From Botryosphaeria dothidea (taxonomy: Eukaryota > Ascomycota > Dothideomycetes > Botryosphaeriales > Botryosphaeriaceae), in contig WWBZ02000082.1 in NCBI GenBank assembly GCA_011503125.2, forward strand, positions 1,426,001 through 1,490,000: a DNA stretch of 64,000 nt, given 5' to 3'. The notes beneath the pieces are model-generated. The model saw nothing but the letters and a program-made list of their open reading frames with translations. It was not told where the DNA came from and did no database searches. Positions 22,534 through 34,100 of this stretch are shown here, piece after piece. A program made the translations under genes and the position numbers. Position 1 is the first letter of the stretch. Each line of letters begins with the position of its first letter.

Positions 22534-25024
22534 ATGCACTCTAAGCTCATTGCATTGATCCAATGGCTTCTGCTGGTGCCCTCGTCTTCCGCCGAGACGT
22601 TGTTCATGCCGCAGAATGCTTTTCAGCCGCTCCAAGGCCAACCGCTCTCTTTTCCTGTCGATCTCGATCCTCTGTTCAACAATCGTGGCTTTGGCCTGTC
22701 TCCCAATGAATCGGACTTTGATGGAATGGGCGGTAAGTTTCCGCAAACAAGTCAGTTGGAATACAGCTCTCATCTGCGACAGGCGCCTTTCCGGCTGACT
22801 CGATCCCGCCCTCCAGCTTTGTTTATTCGGGATTCAACTACCAATTCCCCGAGTACCGTCAAACTGGCAACGACAATGTCATCGCGACTGGACAGACGCT
22901 CTCGGTGCCGCGTGGAAAATACATCAGCGTTGCAATGCTCGCCGCCAGCGAAACCGGCCTGGCCTCAAGCACCATCAACGCCACCTACGCAGACGAAAGT
23001 CAGACCTCTGACGCCATTCTGGTGCCTGCATGGTGGAACTGGCCATACCCAGCAGGCGGAGACATCGTGCTGCCGTACCGCCTGACCAACGAGACGGTGG
23101 ATTACAACCGCTCCAATATTTTCCAGGCTGTCGGCTGGCTTGACTCCAGCAAAGAACTCACTTCTTTGACGCTGCCCAACGTCATCGGAGGCTCCAGTAC
23201 CTCGCCTGGAGGAGCTGCGGTAGAGGCGAGACTCCATATCTTTGCATTGTCACTTCTGCCAGTGGCAAACAGTCCGCCGCAGGGCCCTCAACTGGAGGTT
23301 CTGTACGCGAGGTCAACCCAGAAGTGGTTTGAGGGCACGAACAAGACCCAGATCTTCGAAGCCACAATCAACAACGTCGGCACGGAGTTCGTATTGAAGA
23401 ATCACTCCGTGTCTGTCTGGGTGGATTCTCCAGGTGTCCGGACAGTGCAAAATGCCACGGTAAAGAGACTGGGAAGCGGAGACCAGGTTGTGGTTGAAGT
23501 GGGAGTTGTCAACGAAGATGGTGTCCAGCCAGGGTCTGTTGGAAACGCCACAGTCCACATTGCCGGAGAGGGTATTCCGGAGGCTCGATACACGTTTAAC
23601 GCCACCTTTGGAATTGCAGAGTACGAGGCCACCTACGACTCGGTGTATTCGCATGAATCTCCGAGCTGGTTCAACGATGCGAAATTCGGCATCTTCATCC
23701 ACTGGGGCATCTATTCCGTTCCCGGCTGGGGGAATTCTGGCGACAACGAAAGTTATGCAGAATGGTACTGGTGGGACCAGAACCAAGGCCCCGGCACGTC
23801 CGTCGGCACCTGGGAATACCATCTCGACACCTACGGGCCGGCCGTGGTGTACGACGACTTCATCCAAAACTTCACCGCCAGCGCATTCGACCCCAAGGCG
23901 TGGGTAGACCTCTTCGCAGACGCGGGCGCGCAATATTTCGTCCAAGTCTCCAAGCACCACGACGGTACGTCCAGACACCACCCAACCCAACCCCTCTGCT
24001 AACAAACAACCCAGGCTACGCAATCTTCGACCTCCCCGCCAACGTGTCCCAGCGCACCTCGGTCGCCCTGCCGCCCCACCGCAACCTCCTCCAAGAGCTC
24101 TTCGACGCGGCCCAGACGCACCAGCCGCACCTCCACCGCGCCGTCTACTACTCGCTCCCCGAATGGTTCCACCCGGACTACGCGCGCTACGGCTTCGGCG
24201 ACTGGCCCGGCGGCAACGCCACGAACCCGTACACCAACGCCCCGCTCCCCTACGCGGGCTACGTGCCGGTGTCCGACTACATCGCCGACGTCGTCGTGCC
24301 CGAGATGGACGCCCTCGCCGCCATGGGCGCCGAGGTCATGTGGTGCGACATCGGCGGGCCGAACGTGACGGCCGCGTGGGCGGCGGCGTGGTTCAACGCC
24401 GCGGCGGCGGCGGGCCGGCAGGTGGCCATGAACGCGCGCTGCGGCCTGCCCGGCGACTTCGACACGCCCGAGTACGCGCGCTACGCGGGCGTGCAGGCGC
24501 GCAAGTGGGAGAGCAACCTCGGCATGGATCCGTACAGCTACGGCTTCAACCGCGCGACGCCGGCCGCGGCGTACCTGAACGCGTCGGCGATCGTGGCGAG
24601 CCTGGTGGACATCGTCAGCAAGAATGGGAATTTCCTGCTCGATGTCGGCCCGATGGAGAACGGGACGATTGTGGAGGTGTGCCAGAGGAATTTGAGGGAG
24701 GCGGGGGCGTGGATCGAGGGGCATGGCGAGGCGGTGTTTGGGACCAGGTTTTGGAGCGTTACGCCGCAGGAGGGGGAGGGCGTGAGGTTCACGACCACGG
24801 GGGATGCGTTTTACGTGTTGGTGTTGGAGAGGCCGGAGGGGGAGCTTGTGCTCGAGAGTCCGGTGCCGTGGGTGGAGGGGGATGAGGTTACGGTTGTTGG
24901 AGGGAGTATGAATGGGACTGTTGTGCCGAGTCGACAGGGAGGTGGTGGGGGAGTTGTTTTGGAGGTCTCGGATGAGGTTGCGGATGCCGATGAGTTTGTC
25001 TGGGTGTTTAGGATCACTTACTGA
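22534..25024 (+). CDS. Secreted GH29 alpha-L-fucosidase
   Basis: Hydrolyses alpha-L-fucose from glycans outside the cell. Exons 22534-22732, 22783-23964 and 24015-25024 give 796 residues; both introns are 50 nt and in phase. The ATG at 22534 begins a hydrophobic signal peptide ending near SSSAET. An N-terminal beta-rich region of about 350 residues with many N-glycosylation sites precedes the GH29 barrel. The barrel starts at WFNDAKFGIFIHWGIYSVP, keeps the SKHHDG block (split by intron 2) and contains VMWCDIGGP, whose Asp sits where the family nucleophile lies. KNGNFLLDVGP closes the barrel and a short beta domain follows. It is followed at 573 bp by another secreted glycosidase-like gene on the same strand. 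In a plant-associated fungus the likely substrates are fucosylated xyloglucan or glycoproteins (inference). Confidence 0.93.
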
Positions 25025-25596
25025 CGAGAATGATTCAATCAGTGGTGTATGTCCTGTTCAGTTGCAGACGTTCTGTCCAGGATTGAGTAAAGTATCTTTT
25101 TCAATGATGGCTTAGCGATGATAGTTAGTGAAGGAGGAAGCTGGACTCAGCCGCCGGGTAGTCTCGCGGTGTGATGAGATGCTCGCGCCATGTCGTGTCA
25201 TGGTAGCACCAACCAATTCCGTACATATCTCCACGATATCGGGCTCTGAGGTTCTCTATAAGATTAGCGAGTCATCATCACAGGCTCAATCGGGTGCCCG
25301 TGGCCGCGACCGGGAAAAATGCAAAGGCCCGAGCTCCCCGATCTTATCTTCCCCACTTTCCGCCCAGCTATCTCGTGCGTACGTACGCTTCTGGAAACCC
25401 AAGACCGAGTGAACAATTGCCCGTTGCTACTCTACTGCGTAGCATCGCTTAATCTGCCACTCCGCGATGTCACGGGAGCAGGCCATGGTAACATCACGGG
25501 CCCGGGCATTTGAGCCTCCAACTCCGCCTTTATGAGCACCCCATCAGTCCCGTTCGTGCATTCCCAGACTGGTCTCCGTGCTCTGGGTTCCCCACC
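25025..25596. other. Intergenic region
   Basis: Spacer between the two tandem secreted glycosidase genes. It should carry the fucosidase 3' UTR and the promoter of the next gene. No gene seen. Confidence 0.6.
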
Positions 25597-27376
25597 ATGT
25601 TTGCAGCATCCACACTGCTAGCCATACTCGCCGGCTCGACGTTGAGTCAGGCGCAGTTCAACAACCCGCCAGGGGTAGATATCTGGTGCGGCAAAGCATA
25701 TCGCGCGACGTGAGTTAACCCAAGCTTCTCACCCCATGTCATCGTACGCTAAAGTTGAAGTTACAAGTAATGCTTCCTTCAACCCGGGCGGCTGGTTCGA
25801 GGAGCCTGAAAAGTCCAGCGTCCCGTTGCTGAATTTCAAGGTCAAGCCGCGAATGAATCTCTACCTTGACGGAGAAGAGACCGGGAGTTTCCTTGTAGAT
25901 GCTTCCATTTCGGATCTGGTCGGCCAGCCATTCCCGCCAGCCAACGCCTCGTCCTCCGCGGGCGAAGGAAGCCATCTCTTTGTCGATATCCTGCTGGATG
26001 GCAACTCGTCGGCGCTGGCATCCAAAGCCAGCGTCACCATCGGCGACAGCGCCGAGATATCCTTCGACATCTCCGCATTCGCTGCCCGTCTTGAGCCGTA
26101 CAACGTCACCGCAATAGCCACTCTGGGCCAGGACAACAGCACCACCTTCACCGCCAGCACCCAGTTCTCCAAGCTCCCCCTCCGCACCGACAACGGAACG
26201 GTCACCCGCCTCGACAACCTCTACGGCGGCCTCTCCGTCCGCAAAGCCGCCTCCACCGCCTGGGACCCCGTCTTCCCCTACACCTACTACGTGCAATGGT
26301 CGCTCTACTGGTACGCCAACCTGTCCACGCTCGACGACTTCTCCGCCATGGGCTACAACCTCATCCACATCGTGCCCACCGGCGACCTGGGCGAGGATCC
26401 CTTCCCGTGGGACGCCTTCCAGCCCTACCTCGACCGCGCCGCCGAACTGGGCCTGTACTTCCAGTACGACGTGCGCTGGGAGCCGACCAACCTCACCGCC
26501 GCGACCGAGCACGTCGCCCGCCTCGCCTCGCACCCCGCCATCCTGCTCTGGTACACCGGCGACGAGCCCGACGGCAAGTCCAACCCGACCAACTCCACCC
26601 GCCTCGCCTACGACGCCATCCGCGCCCTCGACCCTTACCACCCCGTCTCGCTCGCGCTCAACTGCCACGACTTCCACTACGCCGCCTACGCCGCCGGCGC
26701 CGACATCGTCCTCTCCGACGTCTACCCCGTCAGCACCAACACCAGCTGGTCCACCGTCTACGAGACGCCGTGCAACGCCACCTACGGCTGCTGCGGCTGC
26801 GACGGCTGCAGCGGCGCGTTCGAGGACATCAGCGACCGCCTCGACGCGTTCCGGCACCGCGACGACGTGCTCGGCTGGACCAAGACGCACTGGGGCGCGC
26901 CGCAGGCGTTCGGCAACGAGACGTTTTGGACGCGGTATCCGACGGCAGACGAAGAGGTGGTCATGGATTTGCTGAGCGTCAACCATGGCGCCAAGGGGCT
27001 GGTGATGTGGAATTTCCCCGTTACGCAGGAGATTCTGGGGGCGACGAATGCACTGGCGGGCGTGCTGACGGGGGAGAAGGTCGGCGGGTATTTGATTGGG
27101 GCGCCGTTGACGAGGGGGTTGGAGGTGAGTGGGGCAGAGAGGGTGGATGCGGCGGCGTGGGTGAAGGAGGAGAGCGTGTTGGTGAGCGTTGTGAATTTGG
27201 AGTACGCGGATGTCGCGGGGGGCGTTACGGTGCGCTTGCCGGAAGGGGTGGAGGCTGAGAGCGTGGAAGAGAGCTTTTGGGGAGAGGCGGAGTGGAGTGT
27301 CGATGGGGATACGATCTCGGTGGGGAGCCTTGCGGGCTTGGAGGTTTCGTTGGTGGAGCTGAAGCGGTCTTCTTGA
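25597..27376 (+). CDS. Secreted TIM-barrel glycoside-hydrolase-like protein
   Basis: Exon 1 is 25597-25709 and exon 2 is 25768-27376 (573 residues). The intron has donor GTGAGT and acceptor ACAAG. A signal peptide (residues 1-~20, ending SQAQ) leads into WCGKAYRATNASF. After an Ig-like beta region with many NxS/T sequons, residues about 200-480 look like a glycosidase (beta/alpha)8 barrel: YYVQWSLYWYA, a strand LIHIVPTGD, FQYDVRWEP, LLWYTGDEPDG with a Glu placed like a catalytic acid, and ALNCHDF. A Cys-rich loop (CCGCDGC) is present. A C-terminal beta domain follows. I cannot assign a GH family or substrate. The large minus-strand open frames over this gene reflect GC bias. It lies in tandem with the fucosidase. 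Confidence 0.85.
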
Positions 27377-27476
27377 TGAAAATGGGGCTGGTTGGAGCAG
27401 ACGTAAAGTACCGAATGCGACATGGCCGATAGGAATGTTACACCCCAATTTCTTGCTGTGGATTGAGCGTTATTAT

Positions 27477-28371
27477 TTAGGGATGGCCGTTTGGTGGGTT
27501 GAATAAAGACTCGTAATCAGCTGGAACGATGCCAGCAGGTAGCCCAAGACGCTCCATAAACTCAGGTGGGTTCGCAGACCTGCAGGTAGATGTGAGCAAT
27601 CCGCAGCACTGATTTAAGAGAGTAAATGGTTGAATCTCACCAGTCGATAGGGTCTAGCAGTGTAAGAGAATTAAAAAGAGTATCATCGTTGTTTTCCCTC
27701 GGCGGAGAAGAAGCGTAGAACTGTTGTACCGCTGTACTTCCTTCTGCTTGTGGAGCCGATTGTGGAGTGAGTGCTGACATACTGCGTCCATAAGGCGGTA
27801 CATTCATAGCGTCACGGCTCAAAGCTATCCTTTTACGTGAAGGGTGGCCTGCCAGGCCATTTTCCGATGACCGGCCTCGGTGCCATGTCTTATGAAGCAC
27901 GGCCTTCAAATTTTCAGAAAAGCTTCCGTAGTATGCGAGCTCATCATTCAGAGATGTGCATCGGGCTGACGATGATGCACCAAATGATGACACGTGAAGT
28001 TCAAAAATGGCGGGTGTGTGGTACGCTCCGAATTCTTGTAATTGTGACCCAGCAAAGCCAAGGGTTTTGCTGAGTTTGGACGTTGTATCCGGGGCTTGTA
28101 TGGTGGTATCTGAAATTGCTACAGTTCTGTTCTTCAGTAAGACGGAGATGCTAGCAAATGCAATGCACAGATTGAGTAATTGTGGTGACACTGCGACATC
28201 ACCCCTACGTTTTCCGTCAAGTGGGTCCCGGCAATGTCGAGGTAGCTGTTCTCTCCAGCGGTCAAGATCCCATGTGGCACTGACAAGAATGCGTCGAGAT
28301 GTCTGACCATGTGGCTGTGAAATGATGTCGTTTAGGACGGCGACCAACCCACAGAGATGGTTGAAAATGCT
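27477..28371 (-). pseudogene. C-terminal fragment of a Zn2Cys6-type fungal transcription factor
   Basis: The minus strand from 28371 reads like the second half of a fungal-specific transcription factor (MHR domain): FNHLCGLVAVLNDIIS, LDRWREQLP, LLNLCIAFASISVLLKN. It runs to about 27641, then splices (intron 27580-27640) to a last exon, 27579-27477, ending GHP-stop. The N-terminal zinc cluster and first half are missing: directly upstream, at about 28370, the sequence changes to a shikimate dehydrogenase in another frame. The last intron and C-terminus look sound, so the damage is at the 5' side. It is probably a deletion-junction product and not an independent working gene, unless a chimeric transcript exists. 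Confidence 0.7.
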
Positions 28372-28999
28372 CAAAGTCAGGGACCGTGCCCACAATGTAG
28401 CAAGGCGTGTCGAGAGCTTTCGCCTGACCCACGCTGGCGACATGCACGACGGCCGGCACGGGCGAAAGCCGCCGGCAGTCGCGGACCAGCTCCTCCACCT
28501 CCGCCTCATCCCGGTTGAGCACGTAAATGGCGGTGCACGCCAGATGGGCGCTCAAGGCGTACACGGCGGCGCGGCTGGCACCGCCGGCGCCGACGACGAG
28601 TGCGGGCGCGTCGGCGCGCGCTGCCTTCTCGCCCTGCTCGAGCAGGCATCCCTTGATGCCGAGCCAGTCCGTGTTCGTTCCGCGCAAGCGCTCGGGGTGC
28701 TCTTTGTCGCGGTACACGTTGTTGCAGGCGCCGATGGTCGATGCCAGCGGGTCCGTTCCGTCGAGCCGTTGCATGATCGTCTGCTTGTATGGCATCGTCA
28801 CCACAAGGCCCGCAGTCGACGGATTGCGGCCTAGGGCAATCGCCTCTTCGATGGTTGCGCACTCGGTGCTGTGGAATGTCCAAGGAAGTCCAAGTGATTT
28901 GGCGATGAAGTTGTGCATTGGCGGGGCAATGGAATGCGTCACGCCGATGCCGACCAGATGAAGCGAAATGATACGTGCGGTGGTTAAAGTTATAGCCAT
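28370..28999 (-). pseudogene. Truncated shikimate/quinate dehydrogenase-like gene
   Basis: From ATG 28999, about 210 codons match the shikimate dehydrogenase fold. They contain the substrate-binding GVTHSIAPPMHN, the catalytic-lysine region TMPYKQTIM, GTNTDWLG with the catalytic Asp, and the NADP-binding GAGGASRAA. The match stops at TVPDFE (nt ~28370); the C-terminal ~70 residues usual for the family are absent, and the DNA continues as a transcription-factor tail in another frame. Such stand-alone SDH-like enzymes reduce or oxidise shikimate/quinate or related ring acids and occur in some secondary-metabolite clusters. The O-methyltransferase and NRPS lie next to it on the same strand. As it stands the enzyme should be inactive. 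Confidence 0.8.
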
Positions 29000-29094
29000 C
29001 AAACAAACGACAACCAAACCACTTCTTACAAATAGTGAAAAATAGACTCATTATCTACAACAGAACATACTAGATTTTACTTCTCCAGCAATGT

Positions 29095-30421
29095 CTAACG
29101 AGCACCACCCGTGAAGCCATCGCCCACGGGCCGCAGATCCATGACCTGCGAGAGACAGCCCCTCGGCGTCATCACGTCGGCGATGTCGAAGCCGGCCTTC
29201 CGCGCGATGCCGCGGTACTCGTCCAGCGTGCGCTCCTTGTTGTTCACCATGGTCAGCATCCGAATATCAGCATTGCGGGCGAAGCTGCCCAGCCGGCCCT
29301 CGCGCACCACCATCTCGACCACCAGCACGCGGCTGACGCCGGGCCGCACGACCATGGCCTCGCGCACCTTGCGCAGGATCGCCACGCACCGCGCGTCGTC
29401 CCAGTTGTGCAGCACGAGCCGCAGCACGTACGCCTCGGACGCGGGCAGCTGGTTGTCGGGCGCGAAGAAGTCGCCCGCGCGCACCTCGACCCGCGCGCGC
29501 ACCTCTGCCTCTTCCGCCCCGCCCTCGGCGAAGCGCTTGCGCAGCAGCTCCGCCGTGCCGGGCAGGTCGAACGCGACGGCGCGCGCCCGCGGCAGCGCGC
29601 GCAGGAAGTGCGCGACGAAGTCGCCCTGGCCGGCGCCGACGTCCGTCAGAGTGGCGCCGCCGCCCGCCAGCGCGTCGCCCCAGGCGTAGTCGGCGAGCAG
29701 GCCGGGGGCCTCGGCGGCGCTGAAGGCGCCGAGGGCGCGGTGGAAGCCGGCGGTCAGGCCGCGCGCCTGCATGACGGCGTACATGTGGTCGTCCGTGTCG
29801 AAGTGGTGCTGGGCGGCGGTGCGCGGCGAGGCGGCGGCGACGGCGTCGGGCAGGCGCGCGAGCATGGCGTAGTGCGTCGTCGCGTACTGGTCGACCCAGG
29901 CCTGCCAGGTGGTCGGGTGGTCGGTGCGGAGCAGGGCGGAGGCGCCGTTGTTGCGCACCGTGCCGTCGGCGCGCTGCTCGAAGAAGCCCAGCTCGTCGAC
30001 GAGGAAGCGCAGGAGCTGGTGCGCGGCGGCCGGCTTCAGGCCCGCGGCTGCGGCCAGCGCCGGGATGGTGAGCGGTCCCTGTTGCTCGATGATGTCGGCG
30101 AGCCGGTAGTGCGAGGCGCAGAGCAGGACTTTGGTGTTTGTGGCGGCTGGAAGCAAGTAAGTAGACGTCTGGGCGGCCGGGGGCGAGACACGTACCGAAA
30201 GTGGCATCCATAAAAAGGACTTGCGGCGGGGTGATGATGCGCTCGAGCTTGTGCAGCGTCTGCCTGGTCTCCTCGATTTTGGCGCGCAGCGCGCCCGACT
30301 GCGCCGAAGTGTTGTCCGGGGAAAGGCTCAGGGCGGCATCCACATCTCGGGCCAGCGCGCCTTCGAAGGCCTGGACCGCCTTCTTCGCGGACGCCAAAAC
30401 CTGGTCTAATTGGGCCTCCAT
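29095..30421 (-). CDS. SAM-dependent O-methyltransferase (Methyltransf_2 type)
   Basis: Predicted tailoring enzyme that methylates a hydroxyl of a small aromatic or peptide-derived metabolite. Exon 1 is 30421-30196 and exon 2 is 30146-29095 (425 residues). The 49-nt intron has donor GTACGT and acceptor TTCCAG. The N-terminal winged-helix dimerisation part includes DIIEQQGPLTIPALA and QLLRFLVDELG. The SAM site DVGAGQGDF is at residues ~244-252, and LRLVLHNWDD, whose His (~322) is the family's catalytic base, follows. The frame is intact, in contrast to several neighbours. The NRPS ends 680 bp upstream on the same strand. Gliotoxin-type clusters also carry an O-methyltransferase of this family, but the family is common in fungal clusters. 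Confidence 0.92.
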
Positions 30422-31100
30422 GGTGGTGGGACGGGGATGATCTGCAATGCAGCGTTTGCGAGTTGTAGATAGTCCCCACGGCCAGGCTAATTCAATATAT
30501 ATGGCAAGCAGTTCTTCGACAGCGGGGGCCCGAGCAGCGAAGCAGATCCCACAGAAGGTCCGTCCGGCTGGCTTTGCCGATTGTGTTGTCCGTGGCTGCG
30601 TGGAGACGTTCGGTGGATATCTGCGGAGCGAATCGTTCTCTTTTCGTCGGGGCAAAACGCTGTCCCGATCTGCATCGCGTCTCCTCATCCTGCGCCCCAG
30701 GTACACTGTTGGAGTGGAGATAATCCATCATGTCGGATTGAAGTGCTGCCATCATGCATGGGAAAACTGCAGCGGCTTTGAGCTTGACGTGGAGTTGATT
30801 GAAAGAAGTGGTACGGGTTGCGTAAGGCAAGCCCGTGCGAAGTGTTTATATGCGTGGGAACGCGTGCCACGTAGCCACGTGATCACATGAACGCTTGACC
30901 TGTAGTCACTTTGTCGCTGGTGACAAAACCGAAGGAATGTCGGATTTCATGATACGGTGTTGAGTTGTGTGGTTAATTTAAAAGTGAACGATAGCAAGTA
31001 GCGCCGGCTGATAAATCGTCGGGAATTCCGACTTGACATCCATGCAGGCTGCTGTATACTTAACCTAATCTACAATATCGATACAAAAAAAATACAGAAA
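30422..31100. promoter_or_regulatory. Promoter region of the O-methyltransferase with TATA box
   Basis: Intergenic 680 bp. A TATA-like run (ATATATATTG on the minus strand, about 30494-30503) lies roughly 75 nt before the O-methyltransferase ATG, a plausible core promoter. A near-palindrome TCGG-N5-CCGA at 31019-31031 resembles, with two extra spacer bases, the TCGGN3CCGA site reported for Zn2Cys6 regulators of ETP clusters. The far end holds the NRPS 3' UTR. No gene seen. Confidence 0.4.
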
Positions 31101-34100
31101 CTAAACGCTAGCCTGACAAAGCCCTGCTAGAGCATCCGCAGTAGGCGAGTCAAAGATATCTCTCAGGCCCAAGTGCAAATCCCTCTTCTCGCATGCGTCC
31201 TGCAACCTGACCGCATCCATACTCTCCGCGCCGAGGTCCCAGAACGAGCGCATGCAGCCGATGTCCTTCCTCTCCAGGCCCAAGCATTCAGCCATCGCCT
31301 CCCTGATCGCGACCACCCTCTCGGCCCTGGCCGCCGCATCCGCCCCGTCACCACCCAGCTGCACCGCAATCTGCTCCTCCTCGCGGGGCGTCGGCAGCCC
31401 GCCATCGCCGTCCCCTTCGGCGCCGCCCGCCACCCGCCTCAGCGCATCCACGACGCTCTTCACGCTCACGCCGCGGCCGGCGTCGCGCGAGGCAGCCCCC
31501 AGCGCCTCCAGCGCGCCCGCCAGCGCCTCCTCCAGCCGCTCGGCCACCGCGGGCTCGACCACGCCGGCGTCCCACTCCATCTCGACGCGCAGCCCGCCGT
31601 CCCCATGCTCGCCGTCGTCCGTGAACTCGATCATGACGGGGAACTTGGCCACGCCGCGCGGGCGGCCGCCGCCCTGCTCGACCCCGACCTCGACGACCTC
31701 GGCCGTTGAGCCCAGGGCGAAGCCGGTGCGCCGCTCGGCCGATTCGGTCGCCGTGTGGAAGGTGACGACGACGTCGACGATGGGGCGGGAGAGGCTGGGC
31801 GGAGCGGCTGACACGGCTGCGTCGCCGTCCTCGTGATGTTTTTGCTGGTTGCTGTTGGCGTTGTTGAGCAGCCGGCGCAGGGCGCGGTGCGGGACGAAGT
31901 GCGCGAGGGCGGCGCGGCTGCGTTCGCGGACGGTCGTGAGCAGGGACGCCAAGTTGGCGTCGTCTTCGTCGTCCTCCTCCTCGTTCTCGTTGGCGTCCCA
32001 GGGCAGCGGGATGACGACGCGGTCGAGCAGGAGGCCCGGCATGCCCTCGGTGCCCGGGTCAGTGCGGAGGGTCATGGGGGCGCCGAGAGCCATTGTTTCA
32101 GCCTCCGCTGCTCCTGCGGGCGACGAGAACGAAGAGGCTGGGTGGAGGGATCGCAAGGCCAGGAAGGTCGCTACGAGCGCGACCTGATGCATTGACAGGT
32201 CGTGGGCAAGGGCCAGGCGGGACAGGCGGCGGTGCAGGGGCGCGCGCAGGGTCCAGACGGCGAGGTCGCCGCGGTAGGTCGCCGATGCGGGGGGCTTGCC
32301 CATGTGCGAGTGCGGCTTTGGGAGGGCGGGGCGGCGGCGGGAGAGGTTGGTGCGCCAGAAAGCGGCAGTTTCGGGCTCGATGTTGTTAGTGTCGGCGCGC
32401 GCCCAGTGCGACCAGTCGAGGTAACTGAGGCTGGATTGTTGGCCTTCGTTGTCGAGGGCCAAGGTGCTGCTGGTGATACGGGTGTATGCGGCCGAGGTCT
32501 CTTGGAGGACTCTATAGAGGGTTGGGCCGTCGCCGACGATGTGCGACATGACGAAGACGACGGCCGTCTTCCACGGCGCCACGGTTGCGGTATGAAGCTG
32601 GATCATGGCATCTTCAAACGGATCCAGAGGCTGCTGGATCTTCTGGGAGATGAAGTCGTCGACGTCTTCCTCGCTGCAGTGGACGTGGCTGGGAGCGAGT
32701 GGCTCGGAAATGGAACGCACGATGATGCCGTTGTCGTTGTGGTAGCGAGAGCGCAGGACCTCGTGCTTAGCCACCGTCTGCTGGAAGGCACGGTGCAATG
32801 CATCCAGGTCCACGGTGCCGTAGGCCTTGCAGGCGTAGACAATGTTCCACACCGGAGATCCCTCGCCGAGCATGTGGTTCAGAATCATCTCTTGCTCCTG
32901 TTCTGACACGGCCGTCTTCTCCGATCTCGACACCCTCTGCATCTCGACGAAGGCCTTACGGCCGCGGACAGAGATCTGAGCGGTTGCCAAGTGCTGGTCC
33001 AATGCGCTGCAGAGGTCGCGCAGCACCTGGTGGCGGATGATAATCCTGAGCGGCACCTTTGTATTCCACACCGTCGACAGCTTCTGCGCGAGCCGGATCT
33101 GGAGCAGCGAATGGCCCCCGAGGTCGAAGAAGCGGTCGAGAGCACCGATCGGGGACTCGGCGGGGTCCCTGCCCAGGAGCTCCGCCCAGGCGTCGGCAAC
33201 AGCACGTTCGGTGGCGGTGTTCAGCGGCTCCAGTGCCGACTCCCGCTGCAGATGCACCTTGGCCAGCTCCTTACGGTTGACCTTGCCGTTAGGCGAGAGC
33301 GGCAGCGCCTCCAGCGCGGTAATGTTGCTCGGGGCGCTGTACTCGGGGAGATGGTCCTGAAGGGTCTGCATGAGGGTGCGCGTGTCAACCGTCTCGGGAG
33401 TGACGAACGCCCGCAAGGCGCCCCCAGTCACGATGACGGCGACATTATCGACGCTGGGGGCCAGTCGCGCAATGGTCGCCTCGATATCGCCAAGGTCGAT
33501 TCTAAATCCGCGTAGCTTAACCTGGCTGTCGGTACGGCCGATGATCTCGGTGTTGCCATGCTCGTTCCAGCGGCCCATGTCGCCCGATCTAAACATCTTC
33601 CAGCCCGGGCGGAAGGGGTCTTGTAGGAAGCGGAACTCGGTCTCTTCGGGGTTGTTGCGGTAGCCGCGCGTGACCTGCAGGCTGGAGGCCACGAAGATCT
33701 CGCCACTGACGCCGGTCGGCACGGGGCGGCCCATGGAGTCGAGGATGTAGAAGACGACGCGGGGTATCGGCTTGCCGACGGATATCGGAGCGTCGGCACT
33801 CAGCGGGTGCGCGTTCGTCATGAGAGTGGTCTCGGCCGGGCCGTAGCTGTTTTGCAGGATCCTTCCCGGCATCCATCTCCGGGCGAGAGCTATCGGCAGC
33901 GGCTCGCCCATAAGTGTTACCACCTTCAGGTTAGGATAGTCGGCCGGGTCCAGGTTAGTGACCAGAGAAGGGGTAGCAACGATTGCATCGACCTTCGAGA
34001 GGTGCGCGAGAGGGTCTGCTGCGTCCTTTAGAACGAGCGTTGCTCCGTACAGTAGGCTAGAAAAGACCTCGGTGACGCAGCAATCGAACCCAAGGGACAG

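Noticed and set aside
25739..27448. 569-codon minus-strand open frame opposite the secreted glycosidase-like gene
   Set aside because: The plus strand has signal peptide, sequons, barrel motifs and a clean intron; the antisense frame is low-complexity and unrecognisable.
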